Assembly (NCBI RefSeq): GCF_039727615.1
Contig: NZ_CP152474.1
Location: forward strand, 4,464,001 to 4,528,000
DNA: 64,000 nt
Origin: Leclercia sp. S52
Lineage (GTDB): Bacteria; Pseudomonadota; Gammaproteobacteria; Enterobacterales; Enterobacteriaceae
Direction: 5' to 3'
Shown here: positions 34,737 through 46,034 of the stretch, piece by piece
Layout: each line of letters opens with the position of its first letter
Position numbering within the stretch: the stretch's first letter is position 1
The notes under the pieces: model-generated
What the model saw: the letters and a program-made list of their open reading frames with translations, nothing else
Database searches by the model: none
What the model was told of the DNA's origin: nothing
Program-made: the position numbers and the translations under genes

Positions 34737-36391
34737 TACCAGCTCCGGAATTTCGCAGGTGGGTTGTACAGACCGCCCGACCATTCAACCAGGTCAGACA
34801 CGCTGCCAGCCGCCAGCAGAGAGCGGGTAGCGTCGGTGCGGCGAATGCCCATATCTTCCGGGTAGAGCACTTTGCCACTCTGGCGCAGCTCGGCGACGCG
34901 TTTAGCATCCACACCCAGACCGATATCGGTGATCCCCGCGACGGCAGCGACCATGGCCCGACGTTCCTCAAGATCTTTGGCGCGATAGAGGTAAGCAATC
35001 CCCTCTTCCGTCAGCACGTGGGTGACGTCATCGCCGTAGATCATGACCGGCGCCAGCGGCATACCGGAGGCTTTCGCCACCTCGACGGCGTCGAGTTTTT
35101 CCACGAAGGTCGGTTTCACGCCCGCCTGGAAGGTTTCAACCATCTGCACCACCAGCTTTTTACCGCGCTGCATGGGGTCAGGTTCAGTGATCATGTTCAG
35201 CCAGGCCGGGGTGGCATGACGACGACCGTGCGGGTCGTGTCCCATATTGGGCGCCCCACCGAAGCCGGAAAGACGGCCGCGGGTCACGGTTGAGGAGTTG
35301 GCATAGCCATCCACCTGCAGCGTAGAGCCAATAAACATATCCACCGCGTACTGACCTGCCAGCTGGCAGAAGGCGCGGTTAGAGCGCATAGAGCCGTCGG
35401 CACCGGTAAAGAACACGTCCGGACGGGCACGGATGTACTCTTCCATCCCCAGCTCACCGCCGAAGCAGTGTACGCTCTCCACCCAGCCGCTTTCGATCGC
35501 CGGGATCAGCGTTGGATGCGGGTTCAGCGTCCAGTGTTTACAGATTTTGCCTTTCAGGCCGAGCTGCTCGCCGTAGGTCGGTAGCAGGAGCTCAATGGCG
35601 GCGGTGTTAAAGCCAATACCGTGGTTCAGGGACTGAACCTGGTGTTCCGCATAGATGCCTTTGATGGCCATCATCGCCATCAGGATATGTTCCTGTTTGA
35701 TCAGACGTGGGTCGCGGGTGAACAGCGGTTCGATGAAGAACGGCTTGTCGGCCACCACCACGAAATCAATCCAGGAGCCGGGGATATCCACGCGCGGCAG
35801 ATCGCACTCATCGTCCACCAGCTCGTTCACCTGGGCGATGACGATGCCGTCGTGGAAGGCGGCGGCTTCGACCAGCGCCGGGGTATCCTCGGTGCTGGCA
35901 CCGGTATAGAGGTTACCTTTACGGTCCGCTTTAAAACCGGCAATCAGCGCCACGTTCGGCGACAGGTCGACATACAGGCGGGAGTAGAGTTCGATGTAGG
36001 TGTGGATGGCACCAATCTCCAGCTGCCCGTCTTCCAGCAGCTGCGAAATACGCAGGCTTTGGGTACCCGAGAAAGAGAAGTCGAGTTTGCGGGCGATGCC
36101 CTTCTCAAATATATCCAGGTGCTCGCTGCGACCCACGCTCGGCATAATCATATGCAGATCGTGAACAATCTGCGGGTTCACTTCGGCGAGGGATCGTGAA
36201 AGAAAGTCTGCCTGTTTCTGGTTATTCCCTTCCAGTACGACTTTGTCGCCTGGGGCGATCAGTTTTTCCAGCATGGCGACAAGATCGCCTGTTGGCAGTA
36301 CCTTGCCCTGCACCGGGACGGAAGCCAGGCGGCGCGCTTTTTCAGTGCGACGCGTATTCCAGTTCCGGGCTGGCGTTTGCCCTGATAACAT
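34736..36391 (-). CDS. mdcA: malonate decarboxylase alpha subunit (malonate:acetyl-ACP transferase)
   Basis: 551-residue CoA-transferase-like subunit that exchanges malonate for acetate on the MdcC thioester, the first step of each turnover. Length matches Klebsiella MdcA. Core motifs GFKADRKGNLYTG (about 151-163) and HWTLNPHPTLIPAIESGW (about 285-302) are visible. A strong SD (AGGAGG, 6 bp before the ATG) marks it as first in the operon mdcABCDEFGH, whose product chain allows growth on malonate. Confidence 0.96.
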   Translation of the reverse strand: MLSGQTPARNWNTRRTEKARRLASVPVQGKVLPTGDLVAMLEKLIAPGDKVVLEGNNQKQADFLSRSLAEVNPQIVHDLHMIMPSVGRSEHLDIFEKGIARKLDFSFSGTQSLRISQLLEDGQLEIGAIHTYIELYSRLYVDLSPNVALIAGFKADRKGNLYTGASTEDTPALVEAAAFHDGIVIAQVNELVDDECDLPRVDIPGSWIDFVVVADKPFFIEPLFTRDPRLIKQEHILMAMMAIKGIYAEHQVQSLNHGIGFNTAAIELLLPTYGEQLGLKGKICKHWTLNPHPTLIPAIESGWVESVHCFGGELGMEEYIRARPDVFFTGADGSMRSNRAFCQLAGQYAVDMFIGSTLQVDGYANSSTVTRGRLSGFGGAPNMGHDPHGRRHATPAWLNMITEPDPMQRGKKLVVQMVETFQAGVKPTFVEKLDAVEVAKASGMPLAPVMIYGDDVTHVLTEEGIAYLYRAKDLEERRAMVAAVAGITDIGLGVDAKRVAELRQSGKVLYPEDMGIRRTDATRSLLAAGSVSDLVEWSGGLYNPPAKFRSW

Positions 36392-36618
36392 TATTAACCT
36401 CCTGATTCAGCACATCTTTAGATTTGCTTAACGTTGAGTAAAGTCTGCACCCTGGCGATAAAGCCATCAATTAAGCGCACAGGGGAATCATTAGCCTGAG
36501 AGTAATAATCAAGGTAAATATTTGTGATCGGGATCAGTTCATGTTTCGGAAAACCAGGCTAAACGGGGTACAATTCGGAAGGTATCGTAAATAACAGACA
36601 ATAATTAGCATCACCTTT
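36392..36618. promoter_or_regulatory. divergent control region between mdcA and yheT
   Basis: 227 bp between the divergent mdcA and yheT starts. On the plus strand TACAAT at 36569-36574 is a possible yheT -10. Several TnnnnnnnnnnnA pairs occur, but no single site can be assigned to MdcR by eye. The region should hold the mdc promoter. Confidence 0.5.
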
Positions 36619-37641
36619 ATGGCCCAAATCATTCCATCAGACTTCAACATTGCACCCGACGAGAGCGCAGAATTTGTCCCCATGCGGGGCGTGGCTAATC
36701 GCCATCTGCAGACCATGCTGCCGCGCCTTATCCGTCGTAAAGTGCTATTTACCCCCGTCTGGCAGCGCCTTGACCTGCCGGACGATGATTTCGTTGATTT
36801 AGCCTGGAGCGAAGATCCGCTGCAGGCCCGGCACAAACCCCGGCTGGTGGTCTTTCATGGTCTGGAGGGCAGCCTGCACAGCCCCTATGCTCACGGCCTG
36901 ATTCAGGCGGCGAAAGCCCGCGGCTGGCTGGGCGTCGTAATGCACTTCAGAGGCTGCAGCGGCGAACCCAATCGCCAGAAACGCATCTATCACTCCGGCG
37001 AAACGGAAGATGGCACCTGGTTCCTGCGCTGGCTGGCAGAGACCCACGGCCCGGCCCCTACGGCAGCGGTGGGCTATTCGCTGGGCGGGAACATGCTTGC
37101 CTGCCTGCTGGCAAAAGAGGGCGACAATATTCCTCTGGACGCCGCCGCCATCGTCTCTGCTCCGTTCATGTTGGAGCACTGCAGCTATCATATGGAGAAG
37201 GGCTTTTCGCGCGTTTATCAGCGCTATCTGCTGAACTTGCTCAAAGCTAATGCGGCACGCAAACTGAAAGCTTACCCGGATACGCTACCGGTCAGTCTGC
37301 AGCAGCTGAAGAAAGTGCGCCGCATCCGCGAATTTGACGATCTGATCACCGCCAAAATTCACGGTTTTGCCGATGCTATTGACTACTATCGTCAGTGCAG
37401 CGCCATGCCGGTGCTCAGCAAGATCACCAAACCGGTGCTGATTATTCACGCTAAAGACGATCCCTTTATGGATCATCACTCGATACCGGCGCAGGCGTTT
37501 TTGCCCGCCAACGTGCAGTATCAGCTGACCGAACACGGTGGACACGTGGGCTTTGTTGGCGGCACGCTGCGGCGCCCAACGATGTGGCTGGAAACGCGTA
37601 TCCCGGACTGGCTGACCACATACCTGGAACCCATAAGATGA
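36619..37641 (+). CDS. yheT: alpha/beta hydrolase YheT
   Basis: 340-residue hydrolase of the AB-hydrolase EstA/YheT group, cytoplasmic, substrate unknown. The nucleophile Ser is in [12 protein letters not shown] (about 149-160); the acid lies near [12 protein letters not shown] (about 275-286) and the His in [12 protein letters not shown] (about 301-312). It overlaps yheU by 4 bp (ATGA). Confidence 0.95.
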   Translation: MAQIIPSDFNIAPDESAEFVPMRGVANRHLQTMLPRLIRRKVLFTPVWQRLDLPDDDFVDLAWSEDPLQARHKPRLVVFHGLEGSLHSPYAHGLIQAAKARGWLGVVMHFRGCSGEPNRQKRIYHSGETEDGTWFLRWLAETHGPAPTAAVGYSLGGNMLACLLAKEGDNIPLDAAAIVSAPFMLEHCSYHMEKGFSRVYQRYLLNLLKANAARKLKAYPDTLPVSLQQLKKVRRIREFDDLITAKIHGFADAIDYYRQCSAMPVLSKITKPVLIIHAKDDPFMDHHSIPAQAFLPANVQYQLTEHGGHVGFVGGTLRRPTMWLETRIPDWLTTYLEPIR

Positions 37642-37856
37642 TTATTCCCTGGCAAGATCTGGCTCCCGAAACGCTGGATAATCTGATTGAAAGCTTTGTG
37701 TTACGCGAAGGCACCGATTATGGTGAACAGGAGCTTTCGCTTGAGCAGAAGGTCGCCGACGTCAGGCGCCAGCTGCAAAGCGGTGAGGTGCTGGTCGTGT
37801 GGTCCGAGCTGCACGAAACCGTCAACATCATGCCTCGCAATCAATTTCGCGGTTAA
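37638..37856 (+). CDS. yheU: YheU family protein
   Basis: 72 residues beginning [20 protein letters not shown], an acidic small protein of unknown function. The start at 37638 matches the family; a longer frame from 37584 would lie inside yheT. Between yheT and prkB in the usual order. Confidence 0.94.
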   Translation: MIIPWQDLAPETLDNLIESFVLREGTDYGEQELSLEQKVADVRRQLQSGEVLVVWSELHETVNIMPRNQFRG

Positions 37857-37886
37857 CCGCGATCGCTTTCCACTCAGGGAGTTGCT

Positions 37887-38756
37887 ATGTCCGCCAGACA
37901 TCCGGTTATTGCCGTTACAGGGTCGAGTGGTGCCGGTACCACCACCACCAGCCTCGCCTTTCGTAAGATCTTCTCGCAGCTGCATCTGCGTGCCGCGGAA
38001 GTGGAAGGCGACAGCTTTCACCGCTACACCCGCCCTGAGATGGATATGGCCATCCGCAAAGCCCGGGATATGGGCAAACACATCAGCTACTTTGGCCCGG
38101 ATGCCAACGACTTTGGCCTGCTGGAGCAAACCTTCGCTGAATACGGGCGAAGCGGCACTGGCCAGGCGCGCAAATACCTGCACACCTATGACGAAGCGGT
38201 CCCCTGGAACCAGGTGCCGGGCACCTTCACCCCCTGGCAGCCCCTGCCGGAACCCACCGACGTGCTGTTTTATGAAGGCCTGCATGGCGGGGTAGTCACG
38301 CCGCAACACGACGTGGCGCGCCATGTCGATCTGCTGGTGGGGGTAGTCCCTATTGTGAACCTGGAGTGGATCCAGAAGCTGACGCGGGATACCAGCGAAC
38401 GCGGCCATTCCCGCGAGGCGGTGATGGACTCCGTGGTGCGCTCGATGGAGGATTACATTAACTTCCTGACGCCGCAGTTTTCCCGCACCCACATTAACTT
38501 CCAGCGCGTCCCGACCGTGGATACCTCTAATCCCTTTGCCGCCAAAGGCATCCCGTCGCTGGACGAGAGCTTTGTGGTGATCCATTTCCGCAATCTGGAC
38601 AATATCGATTACCCCTGGCTGCTGGCGATGCTGCAGGGTTCATTTATTTCTCACATCAATACACTGGTAGTCCCGGGCGGGAAGATGGGGCTGGCGATGG
38701 AGTTAATCATGACGCCGCTGGTGCAGCGGTTGATGGAAGGGAAGAAAATCGATTGA
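37887..38756 (+). CDS. prkB: phosphoribulokinase-like protein PrkB
   Basis: 289-residue P-loop kinase of the phosphoribulokinase/uridine kinase family with Walker A GSSGAGTTTTS (about 12-22). A true Calvin cycle is not present in enterobacteria, so the physiological substrate is unknown. It ends shortly before a REP element and is convergent with yhfA. Confidence 0.95.
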   Translation: MSARHPVIAVTGSSGAGTTTTSLAFRKIFSQLHLRAAEVEGDSFHRYTRPEMDMAIRKARDMGKHISYFGPDANDFGLLEQTFAEYGRSGTGQARKYLHTYDEAVPWNQVPGTFTPWQPLPEPTDVLFYEGLHGGVVTPQHDVARHVDLLVGVVPIVNLEWIQKLTRDTSERGHSREAVMDSVVRSMEDYINFLTPQFSRTHINFQRVPTVDTSNPFAAKGIPSLDESFVVIHFRNLDNIDYPWLLAMLQGSFISHINTLVVPGGKMGLAMELIMTPLVQRLMEGKKID

Positions 38757-38763
38757 GGCCTTG

Positions 38764-38835
38764 TTGCCCGGTGGCGCTACGCTTACTGGGCCTACGGGCT
38801 CTGTAGGCCGGGCAAACGAAGTGCCGCCCGGCGTT
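38764..38835. repeat. REP/BIME element between prkB and yhfA
   Basis: GCCCGGTGGCGCTACGCTTA ... TAGGCCGGGCAAACG ... GCCGCCCGGCG: inverted GC-rich palindromic units with the core GTAGGCCGGG. It sits between convergent genes, the usual place. Confidence 0.85.
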
Positions 38836-38845
38836 TTCGCAAGGC

Positions 38846-39250
38846 TTACGCCTCGATCACTTCATACGAGTGGGTAATCTTTACGGCTTTCTCCAGCATC
38901 AGCGCCACGGAGCAGTACTTCTCGGCTGAGAGATCCACCGCACGGGAGACCGCCGCGTCTTTCAGTTCTTTGCCGGTGACCACGAAGTGAAGATTGATAT
39001 GGGTGAACAGGCGCGGCGCCTCTTCACGACGCGCTGAGGTCAGTTTGACTTCGCAGTCGGTCACATCGTGACGACCTTTTTGCAGGATCGATACCACGTC
39101 GATCGCACTGCATCCGCCTGCCGCCATCAGGACCACTTCCATCGGACTTGGCGCTTTATCGCCGGAGTTGCCATCCATCAAAATCTGGTGCCCGGAAGCC
39201 GACTCACCGAGGAACGTTAACCCTTCAACCCACTTCACACGTGCTTGCAT
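38846..39250 (-). CDS. yhfA: OsmC family protein YhfA
   Basis: 134-residue protein with the two OsmC-family cysteines, one in AAGGCSAIDVV (about 46-56) and one in SAEKYCSVALML (about 108-119). OsmC members reduce organic peroxides; the exact role of YhfA is unproven. Divergent from crp, and in E. coli its promoter region overlaps crp control. Confidence 0.95.
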   Translation of the reverse strand: MQARVKWVEGLTFLGESASGHQILMDGNSGDKAPSPMEVVLMAAGGCSAIDVVSILQKGRHDVTDCEVKLTSARREEAPRLFTHINLHFVVTGKELKDAAVSRAVDLSAEKYCSVALMLEKAVKITHSYEVIEA

Positions 39251-39559
39251 TTGTATTAACTCCAGGATTGCATTTTTCCTGACAGATTACGCGTCAGTAA
39301 CAATTCTGACAACGGAAGTCGACCTGCATCAAGCTGAAGCGAGACACCAGGAGACAGGCGGCGAAAGCTATGCTAAAACAGTCGAGATGCTACAGTAATA
39401 CATTGACGTTGCACATGTATGCAGAGGACATCACACGTTACAGGCTGCTAATTATTGTGACAGCCAGACCCCAGGCAGGGGAAAGAATTCGATTGCAACC
39501 CCAGAGTACAGGTACACAGCCAGACTCTGGAGACAGCTTATAACAGAGGATAACAGCGC
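39251..39559. promoter_or_regulatory. crp-yhfA divergent control region and crp leader
   Basis: 309 bp without a gene. Blocks such as GCTAAAACAGTC and GATGCTACAGTAATACATTG (39372-39404) match the E. coli crp promoter region, and ATGTATGCAGAGGACATCACACGTTACAG (39415-39443) resembles its CRP-binding segment. By E. coli mapping, transcription starts roughly 170 nt before the ATG, leaving a long leader. Single sites are not resolved here. Confidence 0.65.
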
Positions 39560-40192
39560 ATGGTGCTTGGCAAACCGCAAACAGACCCGACTCTCGAATG
39601 GTTCTTGTCTCATTGCCATATTCATAAGTACCCATCGAAGAGCACGCTGATTCACCAGGGTGAAAAAGCGGAAACGTTGTATTACATCGTCAAAGGCTCA
39701 GTGGCAGTGCTGATCAAAGATGAAGAAGGCAAAGAGATGATCCTCTCTTACCTGAATCAGGGAGATTTCATCGGCGAACTGGGCCTGTTTGAAGAAGGTC
39801 AGGAGCGTAGCGCCTGGGTTCGTGCAAAAACTGCCTGTGAAGTGGCTGAAATCTCTTATAAGAAATTCCGCCAGCTGATCCAGGTGAACCCGGATATCCT
39901 GATGCGCCTCTCTTCGCAGATGGCTCGCCGTCTGCAGGTCACGTCCGAGAAAGTGGGTAACCTCGCCTTCCTCGACGTAACGGGCCGCATTGCCCAGACC
40001 TTACTGAACCTGGCGAAACAGCCAGACGCAATGACCCACCCGGACGGTATGCAAATTAAAATTACCCGTCAGGAAATTGGTCAGATCGTCGGATGTTCTC
40101 GTGAGACCGTGGGTCGTATCCTGAAAATGCTGGAAGATCAAAACCTGATTTCTGCCCACGGTAAAACCATCGTGGTTTACGGAACACGTTAA
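39560..40192 (+). CDS. crp: cAMP receptor protein CRP
   Basis: Global regulator, 210 residues as in E. coli. The cAMP pocket Arg/Ser pair (R83, S84 counting Met) is in [13 protein letters not shown]; the long dimer helix covers about 110-137; the C-terminal HTH carries the recognition helix in [14 protein letters not shown] (about 178-191). Likely targets within the window include ppiA and its own promoter. Confidence 0.99.
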   Translation: MVLGKPQTDPTLEWFLSHCHIHKYPSKSTLIHQGEKAETLYYIVKGSVAVLIKDEEGKEMILSYLNQGDFIGELGLFEEGQERSAWVRAKTACEVAEISYKKFRQLIQVNPDILMRLSSQMARRLQVTSEKVGNLAFLDVTGRIAQTLLNLAKQPDAMTHPDGMQIKITRQEIGQIVGCSRETVGRILKMLEDQNLISAHGKTIVVYGTR

Positions 40193-40198
40193 TTCCGC

Positions 40199-40237
40199 TA
40201 AAACGGCGTGGCATCGCACGATGACACGCCGTTTTTG
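40199..40237 (+). terminator. crp terminator
   Basis: AAAACGGCGTG ... CACGCCGTTTTTG: stem with inner pairing (ATCG/CGAT) and a T run, 7 bp after the crp stop. Confidence 0.93.
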
Positions 40238-40248
40238 TCTCTATCCCC

Positions 40249-42336
40249 ATGTGGCGCAGGCTCATTTATCACCCGGAAGTTAACTACGCACTGCGGCAAA
40301 CCCTGGTGTTGTGTCTCCCCGTGGCTGTGGGGTTGATCTTCGGCCATCTGCAACAGGGTCTGCTCTTCTCCCTCGTTCCTGCCTGCTGCAACATTGCCGG
40401 TCTGGACACCCCGCATAAACGCTTCTTTAAGCGTCTGACTATTGGCGGCTGCCTGTTCGCGGGCTGTAGCCTGGCCGTGCAGCTGTTGCTGGCGCGGGAT
40501 ATTCCGCTGCCCCTCATTCTCACCGTGCTGGCGATGACGCTGGGGGTCACGGCTGAGATCAGCGCCCTGCATGCGCGACTGCTGCCCGCCTCGCTGATTG
40601 CGGCCATCTTTACCCTGAGCCTGGCGGGAAACATGCCGGTCTGGGAGCCGCTGCTCCTCTATACGCTGGGCACGCTCTGGTACGGGCTGTTTAACTGGTT
40701 CTGGTTCTGGATGTGGCGCGAACAGCCGCTGCGCGAGTCGCTGAGCGTGCTCTATCAACAGCTGGCAGATTATTGCGAAGCAAAATACACCCTGCTGACG
40801 CAGCACACCGACCCTGAAAAATCGCTGCCGCCGCTGCTGGCCCGTCAGCAGAAGGTGGTGGATCTGATCAGCCTCTGTTATCAGCAGCTGCATATGCTGG
40901 CGGCCAACAGAAATCATGAATACAAACGCCTGCTGCGTACCTTCCAGGTGGGCCTGGATCTACAGGAGCACATCTCCGTCAGCCTGCATCACCCGAAGGA
41001 GGTGCAAAAGCTGGTGGAGCGCAGCCACGCCGAAGCGGTGATCCGCTGGAACGCGCAGACCGTTGCGGCCCGCCTGCGGGTGCTGGCTGACGACATTCTC
41101 TATCATCGCTACCCCACCCGTTTCACCATGGACAAGCAGCTCGGCGCGCTGGAGAAAATTGCCCGTCAGCACCCGGATAACCCGGTGGGTCAATTCTGCG
41201 CCTGGCACTTCAGCCGTATTGCCCGCGTGCTGCGTACGCAGCGTCCGCTCTACCCGCGCGACCTGATGGCCGACAAGCAGAAACGCCTGCCGCTGATCCC
41301 TGCCCTGAGAAGCTATCTGTCGCTGAAGTCTGCCGCCCTGCGCAACGCGGCGCGTATCAGCGTGATGCTCAGTATCGCCAGCCTGATGGGCGTGGCGCTG
41401 CACCTGCCGAAACCCTACTGGATCTTAATGACCGTGCTGCTGGTGACGCAAAACGGCTACAGCGCGACGCGGGTACGTATTCTCCACCGGGCCGCCGGCA
41501 CGCTGGCGGGGCTGATTATTACCGGCGTTACCCTGCACTTCCACGTTCCGGAAGGCTACACCCTGGCCGGGATGCTGATGGTGACCCTGGTGAGCTACCT
41601 GATCATACGCAAGAGCTACGGCTGGGCGACGGTGGGCTTTACGGTCACGGCGGTGTATACCCTGCAGCTGCTGACCCTGAACGGCGAGCAATTTATTATC
41701 GCCCGGCTGGCCGACACCCTGATTGGCTGCCTGATTGCCTTCGGCGGGATGGTCTGGCTGTGGCCGCAGTGGCAGAGTGGGCTGCTGCGCCAGAACGCCC
41801 ACGACGCGCTGGAGGCCGATCAGGAGGCCATCCGCCTGATCCTCAGCGACGATCCACAGCCAACGCCGCTGGCCTGGCAGCGCATGAAGGTCAACCAGGC
41901 GCACAACGCCCTGTTCAACTCCCTCAACCAGGCGATGCAGGAGCCAGGCTTTAATTCGGCCTATCTGGCCGATATGAAGCTGTGGGTAACGCACAGCCAG
42001 TTTATCGTCGAGCATATCAACGCGATGACGACCCTGGCCCGGGAACATACGATGCTGACGCCAGACCTGGCGCAGCGTTATTTGCAGTCGTGTGAAATTG
42101 CGCTGCAACGCTGTCAGCAGCGTCTGGAATATGACGCGCCGGGCGAGAGCGGGGACAGCAATATTCTGGAAGCGCCAGAGACCCTGACGCAAGGCCCCAT
42201 GAGCACGCTGGAGCAACATCTGCAGCGCGTTCTGGGACATCTGAACACCATGCACACCATCTCGTCGGTGGCATGGCGCCAGCGTCCGCATCATGGGATC
42301 TGGTTGATCCGGCGCTTAAAGCGGACCCCGTATTAA
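40249..42336 (+). CDS. yhfK: FUSC-family membrane protein YhfK
   Basis: 695-residue inner-membrane protein of the fusaric acid resistance/YccS group. Two hydrophobic blocks (about 15-160 and 370-515) are separated by cytoplasmic helical domains, a duplicated arrangement. Substrate unknown. It starts 12 bp after the crp terminator and ends before a REP, convergent with argD. Confidence 0.94.
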   Translation: MWRRLIYHPEVNYALRQTLVLCLPVAVGLIFGHLQQGLLFSLVPACCNIAGLDTPHKRFFKRLTIGGCLFAGCSLAVQLLLARDIPLPLILTVLAMTLGVTAEISALHARLLPASLIAAIFTLSLAGNMPVWEPLLLYTLGTLWYGLFNWFWFWMWREQPLRESLSVLYQQLADYCEAKYTLLTQHTDPEKSLPPLLARQQKVVDLISLCYQQLHMLAANRNHEYKRLLRTFQVGLDLQEHISVSLHHPKEVQKLVERSHAEAVIRWNAQTVAARLRVLADDILYHRYPTRFTMDKQLGALEKIARQHPDNPVGQFCAWHFSRIARVLRTQRPLYPRDLMADKQKRLPLIPALRSYLSLKSAALRNAARISVMLSIASLMGVALHLPKPYWILMTVLLVTQNGYSATRVRILHRAAGTLAGLIITGVTLHFHVPEGYTLAGMLMVTLVSYLIIRKSYGWATVGFTVTAVYTLQLLTLNGEQFIIARLADTLIGCLIAFGGMVWLWPQWQSGLLRQNAHDALEADQEAIRLILSDDPQPTPLAWQRMKVNQAHNALFNSLNQAMQEPGFNSAYLADMKLWVTHSQFIVEHINAMTTLAREHTMLTPDLAQRYLQSCEIALQRCQQRLEYDAPGESGDSNILEAPETLTQGPMSTLEQHLQRVLGHLNTMHTISSVAWRQRPHHGIWLIRRLKRTPY

Positions 42337-42337
42337 A

Positions 42338-42408
42338 CGCCGGGTGGCGCTGCGCTTACCCGGCCTACAAGACCGTAGGCCCGTGCAAGCGTAGCGCCGC
42401 CGGGCAAC
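42338..42408. repeat. REP/BIME element between yhfK and argD
   Basis: CGCCGGGTGGCGCTGCGCTTACC followed by CGGCCTACAAGACCGTAGG and GCGCCGCCGGGC: two inverted REP units between convergent genes. Confidence 0.85.
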
Positions 42409-42412
42409 ACAA

Positions 42413-43705
<1,293 letters not shown>

Positions 43706-43721
43706 TTATGGCAACTAAAAA

Positions 43722-44285
43722 TCAACGATTAAGGAAATTAGCCAGCAGCTGGTGGCCCTGTTCGCTGAGAATACTTTCCGGATGGAACTGCACCCCTTCC
43801 AGATCCCATTCCCGGTGGCGGATACCCATAATCTCCCGGGTCTCGCTCCAGGCTGTCACCTCGAAGCAGTCGGGTAAGGTGGGCGGGTCAATGACCAGGG
43901 AGTGATAGCGGGTCACGGTCAGGGGATTATTGAGGCCAGCGAAGACCCCCGTACCGGTATGCGTCACGGGAGAGGTTTTGCCGTGCATCACTTTGGCGGC
44001 ACGGACAATGGTCGCGCCAAAGACCTGGGCAATGGCCTGATGCCCAAGACAGACGCCGAGGATCGGCAATTTACCGGCATAGTGCTGGATCACCGCCAGC
44101 GAGATCCCGGACTCATCCGGCGTGCAGGGGCCGGGAGAGATAACGATTTTCTGCGGGTTCAGCGCCGCGACATCATCCAGAGAAAGCACGTCGTTGCGCC
44201 GGACCGCCACCTCCGCCCCCAGCTCGCAAAAATACTGGTACAGGTTCCAGGTGAAGGAATCGTAGTTATCAATCAGCAGAATCAT
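43722..44285 (-). CDS. pabA: aminodeoxychorismate synthase glutamine amidotransferase component
   Basis: 187-residue class I amidotransferase giving ammonia to PabB for p-aminobenzoate and folate. Nucleophile C79 in [14 protein letters not shown]; the His/Glu pair falls in [10 protein letters not shown] near the C-terminus. It lies 30 bp after fic. Confidence 0.97.
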   Translation of the reverse strand: MILLIDNYDSFTWNLYQYFCELGAEVAVRRNDVLSLDDVAALNPQKIVISPGPCTPDESGISLAVIQHYAGKLPILGVCLGHQAIAQVFGATIVRAAKVMHGKTSPVTHTGTGVFAGLNNPLTVTRYHSLVIDPPTLPDCFEVTAWSETREIMGIRHREWDLEGVQFHPESILSEQGHQLLANFLNR

Positions 44286-44315
44286 GGCGGCTCCCGAAAA
44301 AATGGCCGCCCTATT

Positions 44316-44918
44316 CTACTCAGTTTCCCGGGCTTCGCTTACCACTTTGCTGAAGATTGTGTTCAGCGCGCTCAGATCGCCCATTGCACCGCTCTGGTTG
44401 GCCTGCGCCCACGCCTCAGGGTCGATACCGCGCCAGTCGAGTTGATATCCGGCATGGATTGCCAACTGTTCAAAGAAGATGCGCTGAACGATGCCGTTGC
44501 CGATGCGGAACGGATGCAGGACGTTGATTTCGCAATAGTAGTGGCTGAGGCGGTTAATGAAATCGGCTTTCTCCAGCCCGACGAGATAACCCTCCTCCTC
44601 CAGATCCTGCATCAGGGCATTGCCCTCTTTTTCGATATAGGCAAAGTGGCAGAACCGGGTATCGCCCTGGTAAATATCCATTTCACGAATGTCTCCCGCC
44701 CAGTCAAAAAGATCCTGGTAGAGATGCTGGTGTATGGCGCACAGGTGCGGCAGACCGCGCAACAGCGGCCCGAGGCTCAGGGTGGCGGCACGCAGCGCGG
44801 TGAACTCATACGCCGCCTGCGCAAGACGTTCGGCCTGACGAATGCCCAGCCGGTTACGCATCACGTTCAGCTCCGGGTAGAGGTATGGGTCGCGATCGTT
44901 GCCGTATTTATCGCTCAT
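44316..44918 (-). CDS. fic: Fic domain AMP-transferase (toxin component)
   Basis: 200-residue Fic protein with the complete active motif [12 protein letters not shown] (135-146), catalytic His135. The family transfers AMP from ATP to hydroxyl groups of target proteins. It overlaps its partner yhfG by 11 bp on the same strand, the arrangement of class I Fic antitoxins. Targets in this organism are unknown. Confidence 0.96.
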   Translation of the reverse strand: MSDKYGNDRDPYLYPELNVMRNRLGIRQAERLAQAAYEFTALRAATLSLGPLLRGLPHLCAIHQHLYQDLFDWAGDIREMDIYQGDTRFCHFAYIEKEGNALMQDLEEEGYLVGLEKADFINRLSHYYCEINVLHPFRIGNGIVQRIFFEQLAIHAGYQLDWRGIDPEAWAQANQSGAMGDLSALNTIFSKVVSEARETE

Positions 44919-45075
44919 GCTGCCTCCCTAATTCTTCAAGACGAAGCTGCGCTTCTTCTGCGCTGAGCGTGACTAACGGACTGTCGACCCCTTCAAGGCG
45001 GCGGCTGGCCTGGAAATTGATATTTCGCTGTTGTTCCCAGAGGCGGGACTTTTGTTTTTCAGTGAGTTTTTTCAC
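44908..45075 (-). CDS. yhfG: YhfG/FicA antitoxin
   Basis: 55-residue protein read from a GTG at 45075 with SD GGGAGG 9 bp upstream, beginning (M)[19 protein letters not shown]. It carries the Fic inhibitory motif (S/T)xxxE(G/N) as SRRLEG (24-29), whose Glu blocks the ATP gamma-phosphate site in Fic. The GTG start explains why a simple ATG scan misses it. Its stop is inside the fic start region, suggesting coupling. Confidence 0.92.
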   Translation of the reverse strand: MKKLTEKQKSRLWEQQRNINFQASRRLEGVDSPLVTLSAEEAQLRLEELGRQHER

Positions 45076-45152
45076 CTGTTACCTCCCTGCTTGTGCTCGT
45101 GTTGCCACAAGTATAAGCAGCAAACTGCGGTTTCGCAGGGAGGTAAAGGTAA

Positions 45153-45173
45153 CGCGGGCAATGCCTGCCCGCG
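45153..45173 (-). terminator. probable weak terminator after ppiA
   Basis: CGCGGGCA-ATGCC-TGCCCGCG forms a perfect 8-bp stem beginning 10 bp after the ppiA stop; on the reverse strand the following bases are TTACCTTTA, only moderately T-rich. Confidence 0.5.
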
Positions 45174-45183
45174 CCATCAGGGA

Positions 45184-45765
<582 letters not shown>

Positions 45766-45894
45766 TTAACAAAGCGCAGTAAAGAAAGCGAATGGCTTGA
45801 TTCTAAAGAGCAGTATGAATCCAGGCCAGCCATTTACCTAATTTTACGCATTTGAAACAGATGTAACCGTCGGGCAAACTGGCACCACAGGCAT

Positions 45895-45916
45895 TAACGT
45901 GATCTAAATCACACTG
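45895..45916. promoter_or_regulatory. CRP-binding site in the ppiA-tsgA divergent region
   Basis: CGTGATCTAAATCACA matches TGTGA-n6-TCACA at 9 of 10 core positions. A half-site (AGATCACATTC, around 45959-45969) lies about 54 bp away. In E. coli ppiA is CRP/CytR controlled; tsgA could also be affected. Confidence 0.75.
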
Positions 45917-46034
45917 AAAACTGCAATTTTCGTTTAATTAATCATAAAAGATTTAATTAGATCACATTCACGCTTAAAATCTGGCCGCTCGCAGCGCCGT
46001 CAACGCGCTTTACATTTCTATTCACAGGCCAGTC

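Noticed and set aside
28392..36618. Mobile element carrying the mdc genes
   Set aside because: No transposase, integrase, terminal repeats or tRNA target is visible at either edge.
37887..38756. Calvin cycle phosphoribulokinase
   Set aside because: Family similarity is clear, but no other Calvin cycle gene is present and enterobacterial PrkB has no shown role in carbon fixation.
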